Part shown: positions 35,277-44,229 of the stretch, piece by piece | Layout of the letters: the number at the start of each line of letters is the position of its first letter | How positions within the stretch are numbered: position 1 is the stretch's first letter | Assembly (NCBI RefSeq): GCF_013167895.1 | Contig: NZ_BLWC01000001.1 | Location: 6,076,001-6,140,000, forward strand | Source of the DNA: Streptomyces fulvorobeus | GTDB lineage: Bacteria; Actinomycetota; Actinomycetes; Streptomycetales; Streptomycetaceae | Direction of reading: 5' to 3' | Length of the DNA stretch: 64,000 nucleotides | Made by a program: the position numbers and the translations under genes | The notes under the pieces: generated by a model | What the model saw: the letters and a program-made list of their open reading frames with translations, nothing else | Databases searched by the model: none | What the model was told of the DNA's origin: nothing

Positions 35277-35585
35277 GGGTCGCTCCTAATGAGGGGGAGT
35301 GGGTGGAGCCGGCCGCACCGGCCGACTTTCGGAACGAGCCTGCGGGTCCGGCGCGATTTCGGCCACAGGCGGAGTGAATCTGGCGTCACTGAGGGACGTC
35401 CCACCCGCTGACCTGCCGGGACGTCTCCCACCGAGTCGGTGCGGCGGGACAGCCGCGGGCGGGAGCGGCTGAATTCTTTTTCTGGGTGAGGCCGCCGTCG
35501 CGTGAGCGCTGTGGTGTGCCTGATGCAGAATGAGTCCGGGACACGGAGGACCGGATCACCGGGCCCTGACGCGAGTGGGGGAGAC

Positions 35586-36383
35586 ATGTCGCGTTGGAAG
35601 GTGCTGCCTGCGGAACTGCATCCACATGTGCGCCGGTTGACCGTGCGCCTGCGGAGGCTGAAGGACCGCAGCGAACTGAGCACGCGACAACTGGCGGTGA
35701 GGACCGGGTACAGCGCGAGGTCGTGGCAGCGCTATCTGAACGGCCGGTCACTGCCCCCGAGGGAGGCCGTCGAGGCGATGGCCCGCGTAGGGGGTGATGA
35801 TCCGGCCCGGCTGCTGGTGCTGCACGAGATCGCCGCCGAGTGCTGGGCGGACGGCCGCGTGGGCACCGCCGGAGTCCCGCAGAGCGCCCCGTCGCCGGCG
35901 GCACCCACACCCCGGGAGCGTCAGCGGTACGGGCGCTACCCGCGCGCTCTGGTCAGGGCGGGAGCTGTGGCCCTGGTGCTGTCCCTCTCCGCGGCGCTGC
36001 TGCTGGCCGTGGGGCTCGCCGATGCCCGCGCCAAGCTCGCGGACGACCGAACCGGTACGGTCGCGGCGACCCCGGGCATCGTGTCGGAGTCCATGGTGCC
36101 GGTCGTCTACACCTGCCGGCTGGAACGGCGTGACGGCCGGTGGTACGCGGGCCTCAGCCACACCACGGAGACCATCCTGGCGTACACCCACGTGGGGCCG
36201 GAAGTGGCCGAGGCGCAGTGCCTGCTGCGCCGGGCGGGCGTCTCGCCGGGGGAGATCGACGGCGTCTTCGGCCCGCGGACGAAGAGCGCGGTCGAGCGCG
36301 TCCAGAGGCGGGACGCGCTGGTCGTGGACGGTGTCATCGGCCCGCACACCTGGAAGGCCCTGAGGGAGGCGGCGCGGACGTGA
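35586..36383 (+). CDS. XRE regulator with TM helix and extracellular peptidoglycan-binding domain
   Basis: The 265-residue protein begins with an XRE-like HTH (LSTRQLAVRTGYSARSWQRY, then LNGRSLPPREAVEAMARVGG, about 31-75). A membrane helix follows at about 125-145 (GAVALVLSLSAALLLAVGLA). The C-terminal region holds a PG_binding_1 domain (AEAQCLLRRAGVSPGEIDGV, FGPRTKSAVERVQRRDAL, VDGVIGPHTWKALREA). The topology puts DNA binding inside and wall binding outside, so it may sense the state of the cell wall. The stop overlaps the start of the next gene as GTGA, which encodes a paralogue with the same HTH. The ATG at 35586 follows GGGGGAG closely. Confidence 0.85.
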   Translation: MSRWKVLPAELHPHVRRLTVRLRRLKDRSELSTRQLAVRTGYSARSWQRYLNGRSLPPREAVEAMARVGGDDPARLLVLHEIAAECWADGRVGTAGVPQSAPSPAAPTPRERQRYGRYPRALVRAGAVALVLSLSAALLLAVGLADARAKLADDRTGTVAATPGIVSESMVPVVYTCRLERRDGRWYAGLSHTTETILAYTHVGPEVAEAQCLLRRAGVSPGEIDGVFGPRTKSAVERVQRRDALVVDGVIGPHTWKALREAART

Positions 36384-37368
36384 CCGCGGAACACGCGCGG
36401 CTGACCGCGGCGCTGCGGGAGCTGCGGGCACGCACCGGTCTGAGCCTGGCGGCGCTGTCGCAACGCACGGCGTACAGCAAGTCCTCGTGGGAGCGCTACC
36501 TCAACGGCAAGAGCCTGCCTCCTCGCAAGGCCGTAAGGGAGCTGTGCCGGATCGCGAACGAAGCGGACAGCCGGCTGCTGGCCCTGTGGGAGATCGCCGA
36601 GTCGGACTGGAGCGGACGCGCGGCGGACCCCACTCCTGCCCCCGCCGAACCGCGCCCCCGGCGACAGCCGCAGGAATCACCCCGCCCGTCCGAGACAGGG
36701 CGGCCGCACGGCCGAAAGGGCCGGCTCGTGGTGGCGCTGGCATCGGCGTACACGGTGATCGTCGTCGCGGTGGCACTGGTGTTCTTCCTGCTGCCCGACG
36801 AGCGGACTCCGCGGGAGGAACCGCTGTCGGCTTCCGCCCCGTACTCCCTGGCCCCCAATGCCGGGGTGCCGCCTGCGAGGGCCGGGACCCGCTGCGCCTG
36901 GTCTGCGGCATCGGCCCCGACACCCTCACCACATACCGCACCGCCACCGGCGCCCACCTGGAGCTGCGCTACAGCGAGAAGTGCGGTGCGAGCTGGGTCC
37001 GGACGTGGGGGGCCCGGATCGGCGACCGGGTGGAGGTCACGGCTGGTGGCCCGACCCACGACGTACGCATAGAGGACAGAGCCGACGCGGAGACCTACGT
37101 CTACACCGAGATGACCACGGCCCGCCCCGGCAGCACGGTCCGGGCCTGCTTCCGGCCCGCGTCGGCCGACGGCGAACCCGAGTGCGTCGAGGTCCGCGTG
37201 GGCGCACCCCCGTCCACTGTCGGCCGCCCTCACGTCACGGGGGAGCGAGGCGCAACCCTCCCTGAGCAGCCTCCTCGGCCCTCGCCCGCTTCGCGGGTCA
37301 CGGCTGCCACCACGGTCGCGGAACTGGCCCCGGCCGGCCGCCGCGCGGCGCTCCGGGCATCCTGCTGA
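36380..37368 (+). pseudogene. XRE regulator with TM helix and DUF2690 domain, frameshifted
   Basis: The first frame encodes an XRE HTH very like that of the preceding gene (LSLAALSQRTAYSKSSWERY, LNGKSLPPRKAVRELCRIAN) and a membrane helix near 120-142 (LVVALASAYTVIVVAVALVF). The second frame continues with QCRGAACEGRDPLRLVCG, TYRTATGAHLELRYSEKCGA and SWVRTWGARIGDRVEVTAGG, the DUF2690 domain with its Cys pattern. The frame changes between about 36790 and 36857, in the linker after the membrane helix. The two halves together make a normal-length protein, so a single-base error or a young mutation is likely. The start is the GTG at 36380, overlapping the previous stop. Confidence 0.8.
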
Positions 37369-37548
37369 GCGGAGCCGCCGCCTTCGCGCTGCGCCTTCCG
37401 AGGCGGCGACCCGGCCCGCATCCCGCACGCGCATCCCTGACGGCGGCGGAGGGCCGTAAACGTACGCAGATGGTAAAAGCACCGGGTGGGGCGTCGGGTG
37501 ATGCGAGGCCGTACCGGAGCTGTCAGCGGGGCCTGAGAGAGTAAAGGT

Positions 37549-38352
37549 ATGGATATCGCACGTAGGAACAACGTCACCGAGACCGGCAACCCGGACGGGC
37601 CCACCGTGGTGCTGGCGCACGGGTTCGGTTGTGACCAGAACATGTGGCGGCTGACGGTGCCCGCCCTGGTCGCGGAGTACCGAGTGGTGCTGTTCGACTA
37701 CGTGGGCTCCGGCCGCTCGGATCTCTCCGCCTTCTCAGAGGACCGCTATGCCTCTCTGGAGGGTTACGCGCAGGACGCCGTGGAGGTGGCCGAGACACTC
37801 GACCTGCGCGACGCGGTGTTCGTGGGGCACTCGGTCAGCGCCATGATCGGGGTGCTCGCCGCGGGGATGGCGCCGGAGCGGTTCGGGGCGCTGGTGATGG
37901 TCGCGCCGTCTCCGCGGTACATCGACGACGAGGGTTACCGGGGTGGGTTCAGCGCACAGGACATCGACGAGCTCCTGGAGTCCCTGGAGTCGAACTACCT
38001 GGGCTGGTCCGCCGCGATGGCACCGGTGATCATGGGGAACGGGGACCGGCCCGAGCTCGGTGAGGAGCTGACGAGCAGTTTCTGCGCCACCGCTCCGGAC
38101 ATGGCTCGCGTCTTCGCCCGGACCACGTTCCTGTCGGACTCACGGGACGCCCTGGCGGGTGTGGCGGTGCCGACGCTGGTGCTGGAATGCACCCAGGACG
38201 TCATCGCGCCGCGCGAGGTCGGCGCTTTTGTACACAAGGCGATTCCCGGCTCCACGCTGGTCACTCTCGATGCCACCGGACACTGCCCGCACCTGTCCGC
38301 GCCGGAGGCCACCAACGCGGCGATCACCGAGTTCCTGGCCGGCCTGCGGTGA
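37549..38352 (+). CDS. RsbQ-like alpha/beta hydrolase
   Basis: The 267-residue protein has VVLAHGFGCDQNMWR (oxyanion loop), the nucleophile Ser95 in VGHSVSAMIG, an acid Asp in ECTQDVIAP and a His in ATGHCPHLSAP, a complete triad near the positions seen in Bacillus RsbQ. RsbQ supplies a small hydrophobic signal to the PAS-PP2C phosphatase RsbP in energy-stress activation of sigma-B. The gene is GTGA-coupled to a PAS-PP2C gene, the same pairing, which makes the assignment strong. The RsbQ ligand is not known. GAGAGAGTAAAGG precedes the ATG. Confidence 0.88.
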   Translation: MDIARRNNVTETGNPDGPTVVLAHGFGCDQNMWRLTVPALVAEYRVVLFDYVGSGRSDLSAFSEDRYASLEGYAQDAVEVAETLDLRDAVFVGHSVSAMIGVLAAGMAPERFGALVMVAPSPRYIDDEGYRGGFSAQDIDELLESLESNYLGWSAAMAPVIMGNGDRPELGEELTSSFCATAPDMARVFARTTFLSDSRDALAGVAVPTLVLECTQDVIAPREVGAFVHKAIPGSTLVTLDATGHCPHLSAPEATNAAITEFLAGLR

Positions 38353-39636
38353 CCGCGCGCGCCGGGTCGCAGCCCGACCCGTACGAAACCGGTGACGACG
38401 GCACATCGAACGCGATGTTCGCCGCACTGCTGGAGGACAGCGCGGAAGAACTCTACGAGAGTGCGCCGTGCGGGTATCTGTCCACGCTCATGGACGGCAC
38501 CATCGCGAAGATCAACCTCACCCTGCTGGACTGGCTCGGGATGGAGCGCGAGGCGGTGGTGGGCCGGATGCGCTTCACCGACCTGCTCACCATGGGCGGC
38601 AAGCTCTACCACGAGACGCACTTCGCACCCCTGCTGCGGATGCGGAACGAGATCAGCGGTATAGCCCTGGAGATCAGACAGGCCGATGGAGACCGCAGAC
38701 CCGTGCTGGTCTCCTCCGCCGTCAAGCTGAGCGGCAACGGAGAGCCGCTGCTGATCCGCACCACGCTCTTCGACGCCAGGGACCGCCGCGCCTACGAAGA
38801 AGAACTCCTGCGGGAACGGAAGGCAGCGGAGGAGGCACGCAGGGAGGCGGAGGCGGACCGCGCCCGGCTGCAGGACGCCCTGGCCGCGCTCCAGCAGTCG
38901 CTGCTGCCCACCACCCTGCCGCCGGTGCCCGGCCTGGAGACGGCCGCCTACTACCGCGCCGCCTCGCCCGACCAGCTCGGCGGCGACTTCTACGATCTCT
39001 TCCCCGTCGACGGCAAAAGCTTCGCCTTCTTCCTCGGAGACGTCTGCGGGAAGGGGCCCCAGGCCGCCGCGGTCACCTCGTTGACCCGCTACACGCTGCG
39101 CGCCGCCGCCCTCCACGACCCCGACCCCGTATCGGCCCTGTCCACCCTGAACACCGTGCTCCATGAGCGCTACACCGGCGGGGACCCGCGTTACTGCACC
39201 GCCGTCTTCGGCATCCTCGAACCCGACCCCGCCACCGGGGAGACCGCCGTCCGCCTCGCCTCGGGTGGCCACCCCCCGGCCCTGGTCCTGCGCGCCGACG
39301 GCAGAGTCGACTTCCTGCCCACCCCGGGTGGCGTCCTCGTCGGCATCCTGCCCTCTGCGCCCTTCGCCACCGCCTCCACCACCCTCGCCCCGGCGACACT
39401 CTCCTGCTCTACACCGACGGCCTCACCGAGGCCCGCACCGGACAGGACCGCACCACCCTGTACGGCGACGAGGCGCTGCGTACCTTCGCCGCCGCCCACA
39501 CCGGCAGGCCCCCGTACGCCGTCATCGAGGCCCTGACCAGCCTGCTGGACAGCTTCGGCGACGGCCTCGACGACGACACCGCCCTACTCGCCCTCGGCGT
39601 TCCCGCCCCGCACCCACGACGGAAACCACCGCATGA
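38349..39636 (+). pseudogene. RsbP-like PAS/coiled-coil/PP2C phosphatase, frameshifted near the C-terminus
   Basis: From the GTG at 38349 the product has a PAS domain (ESAPCGYLSTLMDGTIAKIN, then WLGMEREAVVGRMRFTDLLT), a coiled coil (EEELLRERKAAEEARREAEA) and a SpoIIE PP2C domain (QLGGDFYDLFPVDG; FFLGDVCGKGPQAAAVTSLT; GGHPPALVLRADG). In the C-run at 39388-39391 the frame breaks. The expected GDTLLLYTDGLTEARTG and DSFGDGLDDDTALLALGVP continue one base out of phase. The frame that would give an ATGA overlap with the STAS gene (ending PTTETTA at 39636) needs a second shift near 39607. Restoring the bases gives a complete phosphatase. It should act on the STAS protein encoded next. Confidence 0.82.
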
Positions 39637-39971
39637 GCCCTCTTCAGATCACTGTCAGAAACGCCGCGTCGGGCCCCGTCCTGGGGATCATCGGCGAACT
39701 GGACCACACCACCGCCCCCCAGCTTCGCGACCTGCTCGCCACGCTCACCCTCCAGCCGGGCCAGCGTCTCGTCCTGGACCTGGGGCGCATGCAGTTCTGC
39801 GACTCCAGCGGCATCACCGCCCTGATCGTCGCCCGCAACCACGCCCTCGCGGCCCAGGCCGACATCACACTCGCCGCCGTACCCGCCCATACCCTGCGCG
39901 TGCTGCACATCGTCGGCCTCGACCAGGTCTTCCGTCTTAACCCCGACAGCCAGGCAGCCACCCAGCCCTGA
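39633..39971 (+). CDS. STAS-domain anti-sigma-factor antagonist
   Basis: The 112-residue protein is a single STAS domain. It has GIIGELDHTTAPQLRDLLA, RLVLDLGRMQFCDSSGITAL (with Ser58 as the phosphorylatable serine by analogy with SpoIIAA/RsbV) and LRVLHIVGLDQVFRL. It is expected to bind a kinase/anti-sigma protein when dephosphorylated by the upstream RsbP-like enzyme. No RsbW-type kinase or sigma gene lies within this cluster, so those partners must be encoded elsewhere. The ATG at 39633 probably overlaps the phosphatase stop. Confidence 0.9.
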   Translation: MSPLQITVRNAASGPVLGIIGELDHTTAPQLRDLLATLTLQPGQRLVLDLGRMQFCDSSGITALIVARNHALAAQADITLAAVPAHTLRVLHIVGLDQVFRLNPDSQAATQP

Positions 39972-40120
39972 ACATCCGGGCCAGTCGATCCGGAACGCCG
40001 GCGCGGTTCGCGCTCACGGCGGCACCCGAATCGGCGGAGGCGTCCGAGAGGCGCCGGCAGCGGGGACAGGCGTGCGGGCTGCGCGACGGAGCGCCGGTCG
40101 CACGGTCCGGCCGCGGATGG

Positions 40121-40148
40121 CGGCCGTGCCGCGACTGCGGCACGGCCG
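40121..40148. terminator. 12-bp hairpin between convergent genes
   Basis: Perfect arms 40121-40132 and 40137-40148 with a 4-base GACT loop lie between the STAS stop (39971, plus) and the fulvocin-related stop (40163, minus). Confidence 0.65.
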
Positions 40149-40162
40149 GAACACCGGCGCGG

Positions 40163-41223
40163 TCACCAGGGGATGCCGGGGCACCCTCCGTCGCAGTCGA
40201 AGGCGTAGAAGGTGCCGCAGTCGTCGACGATCACCTGGCAGCGGCCGTTGCCCGCCTCGCAGCCGCCCAGCACGCAGTACGGGTCGCGGACGGAACATCC
40301 GCACTTGGGGATGGCCACGTGGATGTCACCCTCCCCTCCGTGCTGCCGGCCGGCCCGAGGTTCGCGAGCATCGCGTACGCGCCCTCGGCCCCGAACGCGT
40401 CGGCCGCGTCCCGGTGCAGCTCCAGCAGACGCCCCCTGAGCGGCTCCGCCGGTCCCTCGGAGCCCCGTGCCCGGTCGAAGTTGGACGGTTCGGCCGCGAT
40501 CGCCCGCGCGTTGGCCAGCACGGCCCGCTGAGCGGGGCTCAGCTCCTTGCGCGACGCCTCGAAGGCCGAGAGGTGGTCCGTCCACAGCGAGCTGCGCACC
40601 GTGGGCGCGGACTGGGCGTAGACGGCCTTGCGGTAGGCCGGTGGGTAGGCGGACACCTCGGTGTACGTCCGCGGCAGCCGGCCCTCTGCCGCACGCCGCG
40701 CCGCCCAGCGGTGCGCGCTTGTCTGCTCCTGCTCGGCGAAGGCGGGGGTCCTGCCCGTCAGGACCAGGGCGGAGGCGACCGCCGCCCCGCCGGTGTAGCG
40801 GAGGAACTGGGCCCTGCTGACGGCCACGCGGCCCCGTGGCGCGCCGGGGAGGGCGTCCGCCTTGCCCGCCGCCCGGCGGCGCAGACGCCCGAGCGCGTGG
40901 AGTACGCGCCAGGCCGACCTGGCTCCCAGGACCCGCAGGAGCGGGGCGGCCATGCGCGGACCGGTCCAGGCGCCCAGCACGGCCGGTTCCACCGTCTCCG
41001 AGGTCTCCTGCGGGCCGGAGACCTCGGAGAGGCGGAACAGTGTGGGTGCCCAGGGTGCTTCGGCGCCGAAGTGCAGGGTCCGCCACCGTTCCACTTCCGG
41101 GCTGCGCAGGGGCGCGACGCCGAGCCGCCCCTGCGATGCGTTCCGTACCGCGGCCGAGATCTCGCGGCAGGTGCCGCAGCTGTCGTCGAACGCGAGAACC
41201 CAGCGTGATGTCTGTTCTGCCAC
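40163..41223 (-). pseudogene. Fulvocin C-related protein with thioredoxin-like N-terminus and Cys-rich tail, frameshifted
   Basis: The first frame (from 41223) starts VLAFDDSCGTCREISAAVRN, a DCC/thioredoxin-like C-x-x-C pair at Cys16/Cys19. It has a Tat-like or hydrophobic middle (VSRAQFLRYTGGAAVASALV) and a helical region of the bacteriocin-fulvocin-C-related type (ERARGSEGP, FGAEGAYAMLANLGPAG). Near 40333-40336 (CCCC on the plus strand) the frame breaks. The second frame continues EGDIHVAIPKCGCSVRDPYC and VLGGCEAGNGRCQVIVDDCG, then AFDCDGGCPGIPW, an eight-cysteine tail that could form disulfides. The C-x-x-C domain might help oxidise the tail. Bacteriocin activity is not shown. Confidence 0.7.
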
Positions 41224-41497
41224 CGTCTACTCCTCGTGGTACCTGTGTCACGACCATGTGAAAGCGAGCGTTGTAGCCGGTCAGCGAGGGTTGCAGGCCA
41301 CAGCACGGGTGCGCAACGGCGCTCGGGGGGTGCACCGGAGGCGCTTGGCCGGAATGCGGCGGGCGGTCGGCGCACGGCTCCGGCGGACGCGCTGATCACG
41401 ACCGGCGGCCTCTCCGCCCGGGGGCCGGGCGGACGGACCAGCCTGACCGGAACGCATCCCTCCGTCCGGTGCCCGAGCGGGGGCAACCGGCGGCGGT

Positions 41498-42253
41498 TCA
41501 GAGGTGAGGGCTCGGCGAGTGGTACAAGGTCTCCGGGCTGTCGGGGACGGGATTGTAGTGCATGGACTCGTGCCGACGGTGGCGGCCGGACTGGCTGGCG
41601 TCGTACGCCGGGGTCTTCGGCATCAGCCGCCCTTCGGCGGCAAGCATCTGTGCTCGCAGGAGCAGGTCTCTCGACTGCAGGCCGAGTTCTTCCGCGACGG
41701 CCTGAAGGTCCAGGCCGGACTGCCAGCTCCACTGCAGTACAGAGTCCATCCCGGACGTCCAGGTCACCGCGGTACCCGAAGCCCCGCTTTCCACGGCAGG
41801 AGGAGCGGCAGGCGACACGGTCTCCGGGCGTGGATGGGGCACAGGGGCGCACACTACTTCCGTGCGTGGCTCCCCTGCGTGATCCGGTTCGAGAAGGATC
41901 GGCTGGGAGGACCTTTTGGGGGGAGAGCTGAGCAACTGTTCAGCGACCGTACGGGCGTCCTCCTTGCCGACCGTACGGCGCGCCACGCGTACCTCGCGCT
42001 CGTTCAGCCCTATCAGGCCGGCCACGGCGGCGTCGCTCCCGACAGTCACGGCGAAGGCAGCCAGTGCCCTCGTCCGGTTGGCCAGCGCCTCGTCCATCAC
42101 GGCCTGCGCCTCACGCACCCGGTCGTCCGTGCTGCAGAACGCTTCGGCCAACAGCGTGTTTCGATCCCAAAGTTCACGTGGCTCCACATAGGCACCAACG
42201 TTTCTGCCCCGTCCGCGACACCGCATTCCGGCCACACCACCCGAAGGGCCCAT
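41498..42253 (-). CDS. HTH-like regulatory protein, Streptomyces-specific
   Basis: The 251-residue product has a long helical N-terminal half (VEPRELWDRNTLLAEAFCST, REAQAVMDEALANRTRALAA). An HTH-like segment follows (GLIGLNEREVRVARRTVGKE), then a disordered Pro/Ser-rich linker, and a second HTH-like region near the end (QSGLDLQAVAEELGLQSRDL). It probably binds DNA. The start is uncertain. I take the ATG at 42253, but GTG codons closer to VEPRELW are possible and the open frame extends further upstream without gene-like features. Confidence 0.6.
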   Translation of the reverse strand: MGPSGGVAGMRCRGRGRNVGAYVEPRELWDRNTLLAEAFCSTDDRVREAQAVMDEALANRTRALAAFAVTVGSDAAVAGLIGLNEREVRVARRTVGKEDARTVAEQLLSSPPKRSSQPILLEPDHAGEPRTEVVCAPVPHPRPETVSPAAPPAVESGASGTAVTWTSGMDSVLQWSWQSGLDLQAVAEELGLQSRDLLLRAQMLAAEGRLMPKTPAYDASQSGRHRRHESMHYNPVPDSPETLYHSPSPHL

Positions 42254-43055
42254 CGATAACCCGAGATGGCAGCTGATCACAACAACCGATCGACCGTTCA
42301 CACATATCGCACTGGGCAGAAGACTCCTCACTCGCCCGTACGACTGGGCCGTCTCCTGTACGTGCTGGTCGCAACCGATGGCACCTTCGACGGAGTCGGC
42401 AGGCAGACCGCGGAGCCAGGAGGCGACGAGCCGGTCCTGGTGTCGTGCGTCGTCGCCCCGGGCTTCGACTTCGCGGATCTCAAGATGCTCTGAACCGGCG
42501 TACTGCGGCCACGACGCGGAACACCCCGGACCTGCGCGGGACACCACGTACCTGGAACCGGCCGACGCGGCGTCCGGGCAATTGGCGCGCCCGGCCCGTC
42601 GCTCTCGGGCCGACGCGATCGTGCACACCAGTTACGGGAAGCGGCTATGGCACCAGATCCACCCGCAGGCCGGAAGGGCGCGCCGCGCGGGGCGCTGATC
42701 GCCGCGCCCGGCGTGCTCATAGTCCACGTACAACACCGAGTGATGCTCTCCGCAGGGATGCGGGGCACCGTCGCTATCCGTTCAGCGAGCGTTTTCAGCT
42801 TCGCCACTCCAGGGTGAGGACGGCCTTGGCGACCTCGGCTGCGCCCGCCGGGCACAGCGGCTTGGTTTGTGAGGAGTTGGCGGGTGGTCACCTCGCTGAG
42901 CGGCCGGTCCTGCACTTCGGGGCGGAAGGTGGTCGTAGGGGAGGGGCAGGAAGCCTGCTCGGAGTACCATCCCTGCGAGGTCCCCAGGTCGGCGCTCCGC
43001 AACCTCTGCGGTGGCGCGATCGTATGGGGCATCCATGTGGAGAGGGCAGAGGGGA
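42254..43055. other. Eight-hundred-base interval without a supported gene
   Basis: Several open frames cross this region on both strands, but none has a ribosome binding site plus family features, and base composition is less biased than in neighbouring genes. It may be decayed DNA. The last 60 bases carry the AGAGGGGA site of the SMI1/KNR4 gene. Confidence 0.4.
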
Positions 43056-43598
43056 ATGAGCGTGGCGGAGAGCTGGTCCCGCGTGATGAGTCTTCTTCGG
43101 CAGCATGCCCCGGCCGATCACGCGGATCTGCCTGGGCCCGCTACGGAGCAGATGCTCGCGGGCGCCGAGGAACGGATGGGTATCTCCCTCCCTCAGGATC
43201 TGCGCGCGTGGCTGTTGCAGAACAATCTGGATCTTCCTGAGGAAGATGTGGACGACGAGGTGGCATGTTGCGGCTTCGCCGGGTTCCCGGACGAGGGGAG
43301 CTTCTTTCTGGGCATCCGGGCGATGGAGAAGCTCCACGCGAACCACCCCTTGTCCGGTGGGGGCGAATGGCGCGAGGAGTGGATCCCGTTCCTGTCGGAT
43401 CAGGACGGCTGGATGGGGCAGTTCATCGATGCGACGGACGGACGTATCGGCAGATGGGTCGTGGGTGAGCCCACGATCACCGGAGAGTACGCGTCACTGG
43501 CCCACTACTTCGACTCCGTGGCGGAGATGCTGACGCGGATCGGCGCGGGGGACCATCCGGTCTGTTCCGTTGCCGAAGGGCGACTCGTCTGGTCGTGA
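43056..43598 (+). CDS. SMI1/KNR4 (SUKH) family protein
   Basis: The 180-residue protein has the SUKH fold: ATEQMLAGAEERMGISLPQD (first helix and E-x-x-G-x-x-L-P), LRAWLLQNNLDLPEEDVDDE, a central sheet and WIPFLSDQDGWMGQFIDATD before a final helix. Bacterial SUKH proteins are often immunity proteins against polymorphic toxins or contact-dependent nucleases. No toxin gene is visible next to it, so it may be an orphan immunity gene. AGAGGGGA directly precedes the ATG at 43056. Confidence 0.8.
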   Translation: MSVAESWSRVMSLLRQHAPADHADLPGPATEQMLAGAEERMGISLPQDLRAWLLQNNLDLPEEDVDDEVACCGFAGFPDEGSFFLGIRAMEKLHANHPLSGGGEWREEWIPFLSDQDGWMGQFIDATDGRIGRWVVGEPTITGEYASLAHYFDSVAEMLTRIGAGDHPVCSVAEGRLVWS

Positions 43599-43664
43599 GA
43601 CAAAAATCCGCCTCGTCGGTCCCACTGGATGACCGTCATCGCCAAAGCCGTCCCTCCTGCGGGA

Positions 43665-43800
43665 GGCGGCGGTGATGCGGCAGGTTGAGTGCGACACGAT
43701 AGGGAACCTACGAGACTCCTGCGCTGCTGAGTTGAGACGTTGAACACCTCCCTCAACGGCACAGGAGCCTCGTGCGTTGCGGGAGACCAGCCCGTCACCT
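43665..43800 (-). pseudogene. Possible 5-prime fragment of an insertion sequence
   Basis: The minus strand from about 43800 resembles the leader and first codons of IS5-type transposase genes in Streptomyces (a frame reading VPYRVALNLPH occurs near 43700). It breaks off after fewer than 15 codons. This is weak, memory-based evidence. The rest of 43599-44229 has an 11-bp hairpin at 44099-44126 and no other supported gene. Confidence 0.25.
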
Positions 43801-44164
43801 GATCGGTGGCCACTCCGAAGACGCTCAGTATCTCCGCGTTCCACGGTGTGGGGATTGAACGTCGGTAGCGATAACGAGCCCCAGGCGAATCAGGGTACGG
43901 GAGAACTGAACGCGAGGCCGCAATCTTGCAACCCTTTCCCCGCTAACGAACTTCGCACTACTTGTAGGCAGTCTTAATTTCGTCGCAGCGTGCTGAAAGT
44001 GCTTAGCCATGTCGGCCTCCGCTGGATACGGAAGCCGCAGCAATCAAAACCCACGTCGACATGGGTGACGTACATCTTCTCCACCAGGAGAGCCGAGCGT
44101 CGCGCCCGTATGGACACGGGCGCGACCGCTGAAAGCTCGCGCCGCACCTCACCTTGTCCCGCGG

Positions 44165-44210
44165 CCCAGGTCCGTGGCCCGGCCGCGTGAGGCCGGGGCA
44201 CGGACCTGGG
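44165..44210 (-). terminator. 20-bp hairpin after the glycine-repeat gene
   Basis: Arms 44165-44184 and 44191-44210 pair with one mismatch around a 6-base loop. They lie 20 bases beyond the stop codon of the minus-strand gene ending at 44230. Confidence 0.7.
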
Positions 44211-44229
44211 TGCTCATCCGGTGTGTCGG

